64,000 nt of DNA from NCBI RefSeq assembly GCF_004217145.1, contig NZ_SHKR01000011.1, positions 744,001 through 808,000 of the forward strand, written 5' to 3'. Origin of the DNA: Kribbella rubisoli. GTDB taxonomy: Bacteria > Actinomycetota > Actinomycetes > Propionibacteriales > Kribbellaceae. A program made the position numbers and the translations under genes. This document shows, piece by piece, positions 34,809-43,082 of the stretch (within the stretch, counting starts at the first letter, position 1; every line of letters starts with the position of its first letter). Below the pieces are notes generated by a model. The model was not told the origin of the DNA. It was given only the letters and a program-made list of their open reading frames with translations, and ran no database searches.

Positions 34809-37061
34809 TCAGCCGCCGAGCAGACCGATCCTGGTGGCCTGTTGCACCGCGTCGTTGCGTGAGGAGACGCCGAGCTTGCGATAGATGGAGGCAATTTCGG
34901 AGCTGACGGTGTTGCGGCTGACGAAGAGCCGTTGCCCGATCGCGCCGATCGTCAGGTGCGTCTGCAGGTAGGGCAGCAGCCGTAGCTCCGCTCCGGTCAG
35001 CGGTGCTGCGCGGGTCGCCGCGCTCTGGGCGTTGGCCGCCACCGTCTGGCGGACCTCCGATACCTGGTCGACGAGCGCGCCCAGGGCCGGCCGGTGGCGC
35101 AGGATCTCGTCGATCTCTCGCAGGAGATGGCGAGCCGTGGCCTGATCGCCGCGCGTCGAATACGCCTTGGCGAGCTGCAACCGGGCGCGCACTGCGAAGA
35201 AAGGCAGCACGAACGTGCACGACGGACGGGCCCGCATGGCTTGAGCGAGCTGCCGATCCGCCGCTTCCAGATCGCCTCGGTGCACCGCAAGGCGCGCCGC
35301 CGCAGCGAAGGCCAGCACGCTGACCGCGTAGTCGTACAGCCGATGCTCATCGACAACCGCGAGCGCCCGTTCGACGCGCTCGGTAGCCTCGGGCCAGCGC
35401 CCGTGATCCATCGCCAGCAGTGCGAGCTCGGCCTCGCCGTCGACGACGGTGTCGGTGTTGCCGAGCGTCGCCCCGATACTGACCGCCTCGACGAACAGCA
35501 CCCGCGCCTCGTCCAGGTCGGCGGCGAGCAGATGCGCGTGCGCGGACAGTAGTACCGCCGTGTCGAGCCACGGGCTCCACGTCGGCTCCTGGGCAACCGC
35601 GGCGTTGGCGTCGACCATCATCTGCTCAGGTCCTGAGGCGCACATGACGGCGCGCAGCATGGCCCGGCCAGAGTCGAACGATGCCGTACCGTCCACCGGC
35701 ACCTGGTCGAACGATGCGGCATCCACGATCGCCGCCCACCGTTCGGCCGCCGCGGTCTGCCCGGTCAATGCGGTCACCCAGCCTGCCAGTACGGCGAGCG
35801 GTGGATATCCCTCGACGGCAGAGTCGCCGAGCGTCGAGAGCCACCGCTGGACGGTCGACATCTGGCCGGCGTTGTACGTCGGCAGCACCAAGGCTGTGAC
35901 CAGCTGGACGCACCGGTCTCCCGCGGTGGTGTTCAACAGATGCTCGACTGCCAGCGCCGGAGATCCGTTCGACTCGTACCAGTCGGCGGCGCGCAGATGC
36001 AGTTTGACGAGTACCTCGGGCTCGACGCGCCGCAGCTCCGCGAGGAGGAACTCCCGGTACAGGGCGTGGTACCGGAACCACTCCCGGCGCCGGTCGAGCG
36101 GAATCAAGAACGAGCTCGATGCCTCCAGAGCACGAAGCCGTGCCTGCCCGCCGGATTCGCCCATGACGGCGTCACACAGCGGGGCACACAGCTGATCGAG
36201 CACCGCAGTACGCCGCAGGAAGCGCTGGGTCTTCTTGGGCATCAGCATCAAGGACTCGCGGTACAAGTAGTCGGCCACATAACGGTCGTCGCCGGAGACT
36301 TCCAGTCCCCGGTCGCGGTCGTGGCCTGCGATCACAGCGGCGAGGTAGAGACCGACCGGCCAGCCCTCGGTCCGCTCGGTCACCGCGGCCGCCAGCTCGT
36401 GAGAGATGCCGATGCGGGCCTCGGCGAAGATCTGCTCGGCGCCGGTCTCGTCCAGGGCCAGGTCGTCCGCGTCGAGTTCCACGGCTTCGCCTGACGCGCG
36501 GAGCCGCGGCAGGTGGGGCTGCTCGAACCGGCTTGCCGCGACCAGCTGGGAGCCGTCGGGTATCCCCGAGATCGCCACGCCCAGGGCGTCGTGACAGGCC
36601 GATGCGTGGAGCTCGTGAAGGTCGTCCACCATGAGCACGAACGGTTCCGGACTCGACCTGAATGCAGCCGCGAGGCGGGGCGCGGCACGTCCCAACACAT
36701 CCACGCACAGGCCGCCCATGTCGGCGGCCAGACCAGCGTTGTCCGGCGAGACCCGAGCGAAGGCCGATGCCAGCAGTGTGAGCAGAACCGCGGGGTCGTC
36801 GTCGTAGCGGTCCAGCGACACCCAGCCGACCGGACGATCCTCGGCGAGCGCCCATTGCGCCAGCAGGGTCGTCTTGCCGTAGCCCGCGGGTGCGGTCACA
36901 CCGACGACGCGGCAGCCGCCCGCCCGCGTCGCATCGATGATCGGGGCGCGACTGACCGAACCCGGGCGAGGCTGTGGAATCGAGAGCTTGGCCTCGAGCA
37001 GGGATTGGTCAAGCTCAACCGCAGCCGGAGCCGCGGCGCCAGGTCCCTCCCACACGACCAT
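34809..37061 (-). CDS. LuxR-family regulator with MalT-like ATPase (LAL type)
   Basis: This protein of about 750 residues has a P-loop (VTAPAGYGKTTLLAQWAL, about 53-70), Walker B (PFVLMVDDLHEL), winged-helix and TPR-like repeats in the middle, and a C-terminal LuxR helix-turn-helix (LTGAELRLLPYLQTHLTIGAIGQRLFVSRNTVSSEIASIYRKLGVSSRNDAVQQA). LAL regulators oligomerise with ATP and an inducer. ATG 37061 is preferred because the adjoining ATG 37094 has no spaced ribosome binding site; both are possible. It is the only DNA-binding protein in the stress region, so it is a candidate for reading the repeated operator. Confidence 0.9.
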   Translation of the reverse strand: MVVWEGPGAAAPAAVELDQSLLEAKLSIPQPRPGSVSRAPIIDATRAGGCRVVGVTAPAGYGKTTLLAQWALAEDRPVGWVSLDRYDDDPAVLLTLLASAFARVSPDNAGLAADMGGLCVDVLGRAAPRLAAAFRSSPEPFVLMVDDLHELHASACHDALGVAISGIPDGSQLVAASRFEQPHLPRLRASGEAVELDADDLALDETGAEQIFAEARIGISHELAAAVTERTEGWPVGLYLAAVIAGHDRDRGLEVSGDDRYVADYLYRESLMLMPKKTQRFLRRTAVLDQLCAPLCDAVMGESGGQARLRALEASSSFLIPLDRRREWFRYHALYREFLLAELRRVEPEVLVKLHLRAADWYESNGSPALAVEHLLNTTAGDRCVQLVTALVLPTYNAGQMSTVQRWLSTLGDSAVEGYPPLAVLAGWVTALTGQTAAAERWAAIVDAASFDQVPVDGTASFDSGRAMLRAVMCASGPEQMMVDANAAVAQEPTWSPWLDTAVLLSAHAHLLAADLDEARVLFVEAVSIGATLGNTDTVVDGEAELALLAMDHGRWPEATERVERALAVVDEHRLYDYAVSVLAFAAAARLAVHRGDLEAADRQLAQAMRARPSCTFVLPFFAVRARLQLAKAYSTRGDQATARHLLREIDEILRHRPALGALVDQVSEVRQTVAANAQSAATRAAPLTGAELRLLPYLQTHLTIGAIGQRLFVSRNTVSSEIASIYRKLGVSSRNDAVQQATRIGLLGG

Positions 37062-37120
37062 GAACCTACGTTTACCGGGACATGAGGACCTCATCCCCGG
37101 CGTATGAACCGAACAGCAGG

Positions 37121-37140
37121 TTCACGCAGTCTGCATGATG
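37121..37140 (+). promoter_or_regulatory. Candidate regulon operator (site 5)
   Basis: TTCACGCAGTCTGCATGATG (TCAC-N9-ATGA), between the divergent LuxR and ion-channel genes, 60-84 nt from each likely start. Confidence 0.6.
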
Positions 37141-37203
37141 CGGCGCCTTCTCATTGCGAGTGCCATCAGAGCATCGAGCAAGCGTTTGGCGAGGAGGTCA
37201 ATC

Positions 37204-37242
37204 ATGGCGACGGTGAACCGACTGTGCCCACAAGACCACTGA
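37204..37242 (+). CDS. Possible 12-residue leader peptide before the ion channel
   Basis: The best ribosome binding site in the region, GAGGAGG, sits before ATG 37204, which opens only MATVNRLCPQDH and a stop. It is out of frame with the channel and overlaps its likely GTG start at 37224. It is either a coupling leader or a sign that one base is missing in the channel's 5' end. Confidence 0.4.
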   Translation: MATVNRLCPQDH

Positions 37243-37757
37243 CGGCGCGGCGGCGACGGTGGCTGATCGCGCGAGGACTGCTCCGGGCACTCGTCACCGC
37301 GGTAGTGATGGTTGCCCTGTACTATGTCCTGCCCCTCGATCGCCGGTCTGACGCCGCTGTGTTCGTCGTGCTCGTGGTCGGCATTGTCCTGCTCGCGGGA
37401 ATGATCGCCTGGCAGGCACGAGCGATCGTCCGCTCCGACTATCCGGGCATCCGCGCGGTCCAGGCCCTCGCCTCCACGACTCCCTTGTTCCTGCTGCTGT
37501 TCGCGTCCACGTACTTCGTCCTGAGCCTCGACGATGCCGCGACGTTCACCGAGCCACTGACCCGGTCGGACTCGATCTACTTCACCGTCACCATCTTCAC
37601 CACGGTCGGCTTCGGCGACATCTCGGCCAAAGCCGAGACCACCCGGCTCGTCGTCACCGCCCAGATGCTGCTCGACCTCGTAGTGCTGGGACTCGGCATC
37701 CAGGTCATCCTCGGGGCCGTGAAACAGGGCAAGGCGAACACCGACACCGAGACCTGA
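37224..37757 (+). CDS. Two-pore-domain-type ion channel (Ion_trans_2)
   Basis: From GTG 37224 the protein has 177 residues. Hydrophobic helices (about 22-40, 48-67, 83-103) precede the pore helix and filter IYFTVTIFTTVGFGDISA and a last helix LVVTAQMLLDLVVLGLGIQVIL. TVGFGD is the potassium-channel filter with Phe for Tyr, so K+ selectivity is likely. No RCK domain is present. The frame stays open to ATG 37104, but that start would place operator site 5 inside the gene and has no ribosome binding site. Confidence 0.82.
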   Translation: MPTRPLTARRRRWLIARGLLRALVTAVVMVALYYVLPLDRRSDAAVFVVLVVGIVLLAGMIAWQARAIVRSDYPGIRAVQALASTTPLFLLLFASTYFVLSLDDAATFTEPLTRSDSIYFTVTIFTTVGFGDISAKAETTRLVVTAQMLLDLVVLGLGIQVILGAVKQGKANTDTET

Positions 37758-37767
37758 CGGGTGGCAT

Positions 37768-37787
37768 TTCACACGATGTAGGTGATT
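37768..37787 (+). promoter_or_regulatory. Candidate regulon operator (site 6)
   Basis: TTCACACGATGTAGGTGATT, perfect TCAC-N9-GTGA, in the 139-bp gap before the 37897 gene. Confidence 0.65.
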
Positions 37788-37896
37788 CAGCATCGGATAT
37801 GCGCCGGTTGCATGGAGTCCTGAACAGACATTTCCCGCGTGGCCGGCCGTGCTCGACGTGGCCCGGACCGCGCGACCGGTCAAGGAGGTTCGGCAC

Positions 37897-38331
37897 ATGA
37901 CTCAGCAACCCACACAGAACTACCGGACCGCAGGCGAGGCGGTAGAGCCGCCCAGCGGCGTCGCGACCGGATTCATCGTCTTCGCCGGGGTGATGATGAT
38001 CATGTCCGGCGCATTCCAGGCCATCGCCGGCGTGGTCGCACTCTTCGAGAACGAGTTCTACGTCGCCACCCGCAACTACTTGCTGCAGTTCGACGCGACC
38101 AGCTGGGGCTGGATCCACCTGCTGCTCGGGCTGCTGGTGCTCTTCGCTGGCATCGCCGTGCTCTCCGGCCAGACCTGGGGCCGGATCGTCGGCATCATCC
38201 TGGCCGTCGTCAGCGCCCTGACCAGCTTCGCGTTCATCCCCTACTACCCGTTCTGGGCATTGGCGATCATCGCACTCGACGTCTTCGTCATCTGGGCCCT
38301 GGCCGCCCACGGACGCGACATCGCCAGGTGA
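37897..38331 (+). CDS. DUF7144-type four-helix membrane protein
   Basis: The 144-residue protein starts at ATG 37897 (MTQQPTQNYRTAGEAVEPPSG) behind AAGGAGG. Four helices are visible, the first being GFIVFAGVMMIMSGAFQAIAGVVALF and the second in GWIHLLLGLLVLFAGIAVLSG. The GF-x-V-F-A-G-x-M-M-x-x-x-G start and NEFYV loop match a small actinobacterial family I know as DUF7144; function unknown. The AI-2E permease gene follows 49 nt later. Confidence 0.8.
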   Translation: MTQQPTQNYRTAGEAVEPPSGVATGFIVFAGVMMIMSGAFQAIAGVVALFENEFYVATRNYLLQFDATSWGWIHLLLGLLVLFAGIAVLSGQTWGRIVGIILAVVSALTSFAFIPYYPFWALAIIALDVFVIWALAAHGRDIAR

Positions 38332-38380
38332 CCCGCGGCCGTCGGCGGTCGTACCTCCCGGCGGCGACAGGAGGAATCAG

Positions 38381-39505
38381 ATGACGAGCACGCCCAGCAC
38401 CGCACGCGACGTCTACGAGCGGGCCCGGCCATTCACCCTGACGCTCCTGCTGGGGGCCGCCGCCTTCACGATCGTCCTGGTCGGGATCCGGTCCATCGCC
38501 GACATCATCGGGCCGGTGTTCCTGGCCTTGGTCATCACGGTCACTCTGCACCCGATACGCCGACGGCTCGAGCGGCATCGTCTTCCCGAATGGGCCGCCT
38601 CGATTGTCATGCTGCTCGCCGCCTACCTGCTGCTCTTCCTCCTCACCCTCGCGCTGATCGTCTCGGTGGCGCAGCTGGCCGCGCTGCTCCCCCAGTACGC
38701 CGCCCAGATCAACGAGGCGGTCGCGAGTGTGGGCAACACCTTGCGCGGTCTCGGGGTCAAGCAGGATCAGATCAACGCCGTGGTCGACGCGGTCGACCCG
38801 GCGCGGATCGTCGACCTCGCGATGTCGATCCTTTCCGGCACGCTGGGAGTCGTCAGCAATCTCTTCTTCCTGTTCACCGTCCTGCTCTTCATGGCCTTCG
38901 ACACCGACTCCACCCGCCGGGGTCTGGCCACGGTGGGCGAACACTTCCCCAACCCCGTGGCCGCGCTGGACAACTTCGCGCGGGGCGCTCGCAACTACAT
39001 GGGCGTCTCAGCCGGCTTCGGACTCGTCGTCGCGGTGCTCGACGGCATCGCCTTGCAGATCATGGGCGTACCCGGGGCGTTCGTGTGGGCCGTGCTCGCG
39101 TTCGTCACCAACTTCATTCCCAATATCGGCTTCGTCATCGGCGTGGTCCCACCCGCGCTGATCGCGCTGCTGGACGGCGGCCCCGGGTTGATGATCGCCG
39201 TGACCGTCGTCTACAGCGTGATCAACTTCCTGATCCAGTCGGTCATCCAGCCACGCGTGGTGGGCGACGCCGTGGGACTGACGGCGATGCTGACCTTCCT
39301 GTCCCTGGTGTTCTGGACCTGGGTCATCGGACCGCTCGGCGCGCTGCTCGCCGTACCACTCACGCTGCTCACCCGGGCCCTGCTGGTCGAGGCCGATCCC
39401 CGCACGCGGTGGGCCTTGCCCCTCATCGCTGGTACGCCGGCGCCGGGCAAGCAGCCGAAGTCCGAGGCCGCGCCCGAACCTCTCCAAGAGGAACCTCTCG
39501 GATGA
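38381..39505 (+). CDS. AI-2E family transporter
   Basis: The 374-residue permease has the family's seven to eight helices: IVLVGIRSIADIIGPVFLALVITVTLHPI, the central coiled segment (LAALLPQYAAQINEAVASVGNTLRGL), and LAFVTNFIPNIGFVIGVVPPALIAL and INFLIQSVIQPRVVGDAVGLTAMLTFLSLVFWTWVIGPLGALLAVPLT at the C-terminal half, which carry the conserved P-x-x-G and Q-P-x-x-x-G motifs. Despite its name the family includes Na+/H+ antiporters and permeases of unknown cargo. It starts behind ACAGGAGGAA. Confidence 0.92.
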   Translation: MTSTPSTARDVYERARPFTLTLLLGAAAFTIVLVGIRSIADIIGPVFLALVITVTLHPIRRRLERHRLPEWAASIVMLLAAYLLLFLLTLALIVSVAQLAALLPQYAAQINEAVASVGNTLRGLGVKQDQINAVVDAVDPARIVDLAMSILSGTLGVVSNLFFLFTVLLFMAFDTDSTRRGLATVGEHFPNPVAALDNFARGARNYMGVSAGFGLVVAVLDGIALQIMGVPGAFVWAVLAFVTNFIPNIGFVIGVVPPALIALLDGGPGLMIAVTVVYSVINFLIQSVIQPRVVGDAVGLTAMLTFLSLVFWTWVIGPLGALLAVPLTLLTRALLVEADPRTRWALPLIAGTPAPGKQPKSEAAPEPLQEEPLG

Positions 39506-39516
39506 ATTCGCTGGGG

Positions 39517-39536
39517 TTCGTTCGATCTGTGTGATG
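39517..39536 (+). promoter_or_regulatory. Candidate regulon operator (site 7)
   Basis: TTCGTTCGATCTGTGTGATG, 18 of 20 identical to site 3. The left arm is TCGT instead of TCAY. It lies 77 nt before the 39613 start. Confidence 0.6.
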
Positions 39537-39612
39537 TCTCGAATTGGCTGTCGGCGCAGGGTGGGTTGTGGCGCCGGACCCGCCGCCACAACAGACCTTC
39601 TGAGGAGAAGCC

Positions 39613-39957
39613 ATGTCGGATCCCACCGCATCTGATACCCCCGTTCTCGACCTCCTGGAGCGCATGACCGTCGATTCCGTGGCCACGTCGGGCCTCGACG
39701 TGCAATCCATCGCACTCGTCAGGCTCGCCGCGCTGGTGGCCAGCGGCGCACCTGCCGTGTCCTACGCCCTGAACCTGGCCGTCGATGCCGAGGTCGGCCT
39801 CAACGCCGACGACGTACGCGGCGTCCTCGCCGCGATCGCACCCATCGTCGGAACCTCGCGCGTCGCCGCGGCAACAGGCCGCATCGCATTGGCACTCAAA
39901 GTCGCCATCGACGTGGCCTCGACAGACCTGGAAGACGACCTCGACACGAGTGAGTGA
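39613..39957 (+). CDS. Carboxymuconolactone-decarboxylase-like small protein (copy 2)
   Basis: The 114-residue protein, starting behind GAGGAGAAG, has LDVQSIALVRLAALVASGAPAVSYALNLAVDAEVGLNADDVRGVLAAIAPIVGTSRVAAATGRIALAL, which matches the 34449 protein helix by helix. It also lacks the AhpD CxxC motif. The acidic tail (STDLEDDLDTSE) is new. It is the last gene before the right-hand att copy; 39958-40235 hold only recombination-type repeats. Confidence 0.75.
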   Translation: MSDPTASDTPVLDLLERMTVDSVATSGLDVQSIALVRLAALVASGAPAVSYALNLAVDAEVGLNADDVRGVLAAIAPIVGTSRVAAATGRIALALKVAIDVASTDLEDDLDTSE

Positions 39958-40164
39958 GCCCACTCACGATAAGCGCCGATGACTGACCAATCGGTCCCTT
40001 CACGCGAGGTTCACCGGACCGACCCGGGATTGCGGCGGCGGTCACCACGCTCCGCGCCCCCAAAAGTAAGCCCAGTTCAGTCCGCGCCCTGCACAGACAG
40101 GTAGGTCATGCCCATCGGTGCAGCGTGGGAACACCATGGGAACCAAGTGGTCTCGATCCAAGTC

Positions 40165-40195
40165 AACTGGAGTCAACCTTGCCAGAACTGGAGTC
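40165..40195. repeat. Arm-type direct repeats next to attR
   Basis: AACTGGAGTC occurs at 40165-40174 and 40186-40195, 21 bp apart (two helical turns), and AGTCAAC at 40161-40167 and 40171-40177. Such spaced repeats beside a tRNA core resemble integrase arm-binding sites. Confidence 0.5.
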
Positions 40196-40235
40196 CGTCA
40201 GACACGCCTGGTGAGGTGAATATAGGTCTGCTGTA

Positions 40236-40291
40236 TCGGTTTCCTAAACCGTGCGTCGCAGGTTCGAATCCTGCCGGGGGCACCCTGTGAT
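40236..40291 (+). repeat. attR: second 56-bp copy of the tRNA-Arg 3' part
   Basis: Identical to 29174-29229. The 5' half of the tRNA is missing upstream (GCTGTA instead), so this copy is not a functional tRNA gene. Confidence 0.9.
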
Positions 40292-40320
40292 ACCGCAAGA
40301 CAGCTGCTAGGCGGCAACGC

Positions 40321-42687
40321 TTACTGTCGGGCCATCGCGATTCGGAGGCGTTCTTCAGGGTCGATGTAGTGGTCGTGATTGTCGTCGCCGAGGTCGATCT
40401 GTACCCAGTTGATCTTGCCGGTGAACCGGCTGGTGGCAGGGGTGTAGTCGGGGGTGACGGTGGTGCCCGATTCGTAGCCGATGTCGGTGGTCTCGTCGGC
40501 TGAGAAGATCATCGGCTGGGTTGCTTCGACCCGGCCGGTGCCGACGGCTGTGCCGTCGTAGTACAGCGTGACGTCGCCTCCCTTGGCGAGGCCGCCGCCG
40601 TCGTACGCGAACTCCATGCGTACCTGGTGGTTGCCCGCCGGGATCGGCAAGTCTGCCTCGGTCGCGAACTCCTGGATGCCGAGCACGTTGTAGATGAATT
40701 TCGCCTTGCCCCGCTTGGCGTAGACGGTCCATCCTCCGAATCTGCCGCCCTGGGCGATGATCACGCCGTCGGCTCCGCTATCGGGGACGACCACGTCCGC
40801 GGTGACCGAGAACGACTTGTTCTTGATGCTGAGCACGCTGCTCTCCGAGAGCCTTCCCATTCCGGGGAAGAACTGTTGTGACTTCCCGTGGATCAACGTG
40901 GGTCGCCCTGCCATCGACGGCTCGAATCGTTCGGCACCGCGATCGTCGATGGGTAGCACGTTGTATTTCGTGGCTTCGATGAGCCAGAGCCGTTGCAGCT
41001 TGGCGAGCATCTCCGGTTCGGCCGCAGCTAGGTTGTGGGCCTGGCTGTAGTCGCTGGAGCCGTCGTACAGCTCCCAGACGTCGTCGTCGAACGCCGGCAG
41101 TGCGCCGCCGGTCATGACCCACGGAGTGCGGTGCTTGGTGACCGCGCTCCACCCCCGGTGGTAGATGCCCCGGTTGCCGAACATCTCGAAGTATTGGAGG
41201 TCGTGGCCTTCCGGCGCGTCCGAATGGTTGAAGGTGAACAGCATGCTCGTTCCCTCGATGGGGGACTGCTGGACGCCGTTGACCATGGTCGGCTCGGGAA
41301 GCCCGGCCGCCTCGAGGATCGTCGGGGCGACGTCGATGACGTGGGTGAACTGTGTCCGCAGCCCACCGCGTTCCGCGATCCCGTGCGGCCAGTGCACGAT
41401 CGTGCCGTTGCGGGTGCCACCCCAGTGGGAGGCCACCTGTTTGGTCCACTGGAACGGGGCGTTCATCGCCCAGGCCCAGCCGACCGCGTAGTGGTTGTAC
41501 GAGCTGGGCGAGCCCAATTCGTCCATCTTGCTGACCATGAATTCCGGCGTCTCGAGCGCGGCCATCCCGTTGAAGTTCGCCATCTCGTTGAAGGCCCCGT
41601 TGAGCGTGCCTTCGGCCGACGCGCCGTTGTCACCGATCATGTAGTAGACAATCGTGTTGTCCAGGACCCCGAGATCCTCGATCGCGTCGATGAGCCGGCC
41701 GACGTGGTGGTCGACGTGCTCGAGGAACCCGGCGTAGACCTCCATCTGCCGGGCCAGCGCCGGCTTGAGCTCGTCCGGCATGTCCTGCCAGGCAGGAATC
41801 TCGGCGTGCCGCGACGTCAGGTCGGCGTCGGCCGGGATGACGCCCAGCTCCTTCTGCCGGGCGAAGGTGCGCTCGCGCTGCACGTCCCAGCCATCGTCGA
41901 ACTGGCCGGCGTACCGGTCGGCCCACTCCTTCGGGACATGGTGTGGGGCGTGGGTCGCGCCTGGCGCGAAGTAGACGAAGAACGGCTTGTCCGGCATCAG
42001 CGCCTTCTGCTGCCGCACCCAGTTCACCGCCCGGTCGGCCAGATCCTCGGTGAGGTGGTAGCCCTGCTCAGGGGTCGCGGGCGGCTCGACCGGTGTGGTG
42101 CCCTCGTACAAAGCGGGGTCCCACTGATTGTTCTCGCCACCGATGAAACCGTAGAACGTCTCGAAACCTCCACCAACCGACGGCCAGGCGTCGAACGGGC
42201 CCATCGGAGACGCCTGCCAGACCGGGACCTCGTGACACTTGCCGAACTGGGCCGTGGAGTACCCGTTCAGCTTCAACGTCATCGCCAACGGCGCTTTGGT
42301 GTTTGGACGCATCGAACTGTTCCCGGGGGCCGAGGTCGCGGTCTCGGTGATGCTGCCCATCCCGACCGAGTGATGGTTCCGCCCGGACAGCAACGCGGCT
42401 CGGGTGGGCGCGCACAGCGCCGTGGTGTGGAACCGGTTGTAGCGCAGCCCACCCGCCGCCAATCGGTCCGCCGTCGGCGTACGACACGGTCCCCCGAACG
42501 TGCTCGACGCACCGAACCCGATGTCGTCCAGCAGCACGATCAGAACGTTCGGGGCCCCGTCGGGTGGCAGCAGCGGCTCGATCGGAGGAAATCGCGTGTC
42601 CGGGTCCTTCGCGTCGTACGTCGTCAGACCCGGCGTCGGCCGGTCAGGGATCGGTAACATCGTGCGCGCATGCCGGTCAACAGCCAT
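40321..42687 (-). CDS. Arylsulfatase-type sulfatase
   Basis: The 788-residue enzyme has the metal site NVLIVLLDDIGFG, the signature CAPTRAALLSGR (about 92-103) whose Cys must become formylglycine, and FVYFAPGATHAPHHVP and YYMIGDNGASAEGT in the second half. A C-terminal beta domain (VYAKRGKAKFIYNVLG onward) is added, as in large arylsulfatases such as AtsA. No signal peptide is visible. It hydrolyses sulfate esters; the substrate is unknown. A formylglycine-generating enzyme gene is not in this window. It lies just outside the att copy. Confidence 0.92.
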   Translation of the reverse strand: MAVDRHARTMLPIPDRPTPGLTTYDAKDPDTRFPPIEPLLPPDGAPNVLIVLLDDIGFGASSTFGGPCRTPTADRLAAGGLRYNRFHTTALCAPTRAALLSGRNHHSVGMGSITETATSAPGNSSMRPNTKAPLAMTLKLNGYSTAQFGKCHEVPVWQASPMGPFDAWPSVGGGFETFYGFIGGENNQWDPALYEGTTPVEPPATPEQGYHLTEDLADRAVNWVRQQKALMPDKPFFVYFAPGATHAPHHVPKEWADRYAGQFDDGWDVQRERTFARQKELGVIPADADLTSRHAEIPAWQDMPDELKPALARQMEVYAGFLEHVDHHVGRLIDAIEDLGVLDNTIVYYMIGDNGASAEGTLNGAFNEMANFNGMAALETPEFMVSKMDELGSPSSYNHYAVGWAWAMNAPFQWTKQVASHWGGTRNGTIVHWPHGIAERGGLRTQFTHVIDVAPTILEAAGLPEPTMVNGVQQSPIEGTSMLFTFNHSDAPEGHDLQYFEMFGNRGIYHRGWSAVTKHRTPWVMTGGALPAFDDDVWELYDGSSDYSQAHNLAAAEPEMLAKLQRLWLIEATKYNVLPIDDRGAERFEPSMAGRPTLIHGKSQQFFPGMGRLSESSVLSIKNKSFSVTADVVVPDSGADGVIIAQGGRFGGWTVYAKRGKAKFIYNVLGIQEFATEADLPIPAGNHQVRMEFAYDGGGLAKGGDVTLYYDGTAVGTGRVEATQPMIFSADETTDIGYESGTTVTPDYTPATSRFTGKINWVQIDLGDDNHDHYIDPEERLRIAMARQ

Positions 42688-42875
42688 GAGGTCCTCCGAA
42701 TCAGTCCCCGCCGGCTCGGCGAACCGCGAGCCCTCGCAAAGTACGGGTTCCAGAGTGCGCGGGGCATCCCCCTCACCGGATGAATCGCCCCAGCCGCAGC
42801 CACCGCGCCGCGGATCAAGGTTGCCCCACGCAACGGTCGCCCTGCAGGCCCTCGGCTACGGGGTTCACGACGCCA

Positions 42876-42895
42876 ATCGTCCCGCAGGGGTGATG
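42876..42895 (+). promoter_or_regulatory. Candidate regulon operator (site 8)
   Basis: ATCGTCCCGCAGGGGTGATG; left arm TCGT, right arm GTGA. It lies in the 395-bp gap (42688-43082) between the sulfatase and the 43083 gene, in which I see no gene. Confidence 0.5.
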
Positions 42896-43082
42896 CGGTG
42901 ACACGAGTTCTGCCGAATCGTCGGTGGAGTACCCGGATTGCAGGGACTCCGGCTCGTCCGACGAGCGGCGCTGCTCAGACAGCACCACTTGGAGGCTCAG
43001 GCGAAAGTGTCGCCGGACAGTCACGGCGGGTGCACTCCCGCGCCGGACGCCATCCAACAACTCTGACCGCTGGAGGTAGAGC

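Larger units (their letters stand above)
29174..40291. mobile_element. tRNA-Arg-integrated genomic island (about 11 kb, no integrase seen)
   Basis: The region is bounded by the 56-bp repeat. It contains GFA, two DUF1254, ZIP, two CMD-like, LuxR, ion-channel, DUF7144-like and AI-2E genes. No integrase, excisionase, replication or transfer gene is visible, so the element is degraded, or it is mobilised in trans, or the integrase gene has been lost. Codon use inside is similar to the flanks by eye. Confidence 0.65.

Noticed and set aside
37104..37223. Longer ion-channel N-terminus from ATG 37104
   Set aside because: No ribosome binding site, no similarity in the extra 40 residues, and it would place an operator copy inside the gene.
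40108..40290. 60-codon frame ending in the att copy
   Set aside because: Its C-terminal half is translated tRNA sequence and the rest consists of recombination-type repeats; no homology.
40236..40291. Second tRNA-Arg gene
   Set aside because: Only the 3' part is present; acceptor 5' strand and D-arm are missing, so it is an attachment-site copy.
42500..42901. 133-codon plus-strand frame in the sulfatase upstream gap
   Set aside because: Mostly antisense to the sulfatase N-terminus; low-complexity Pro/Ser/Arg product.
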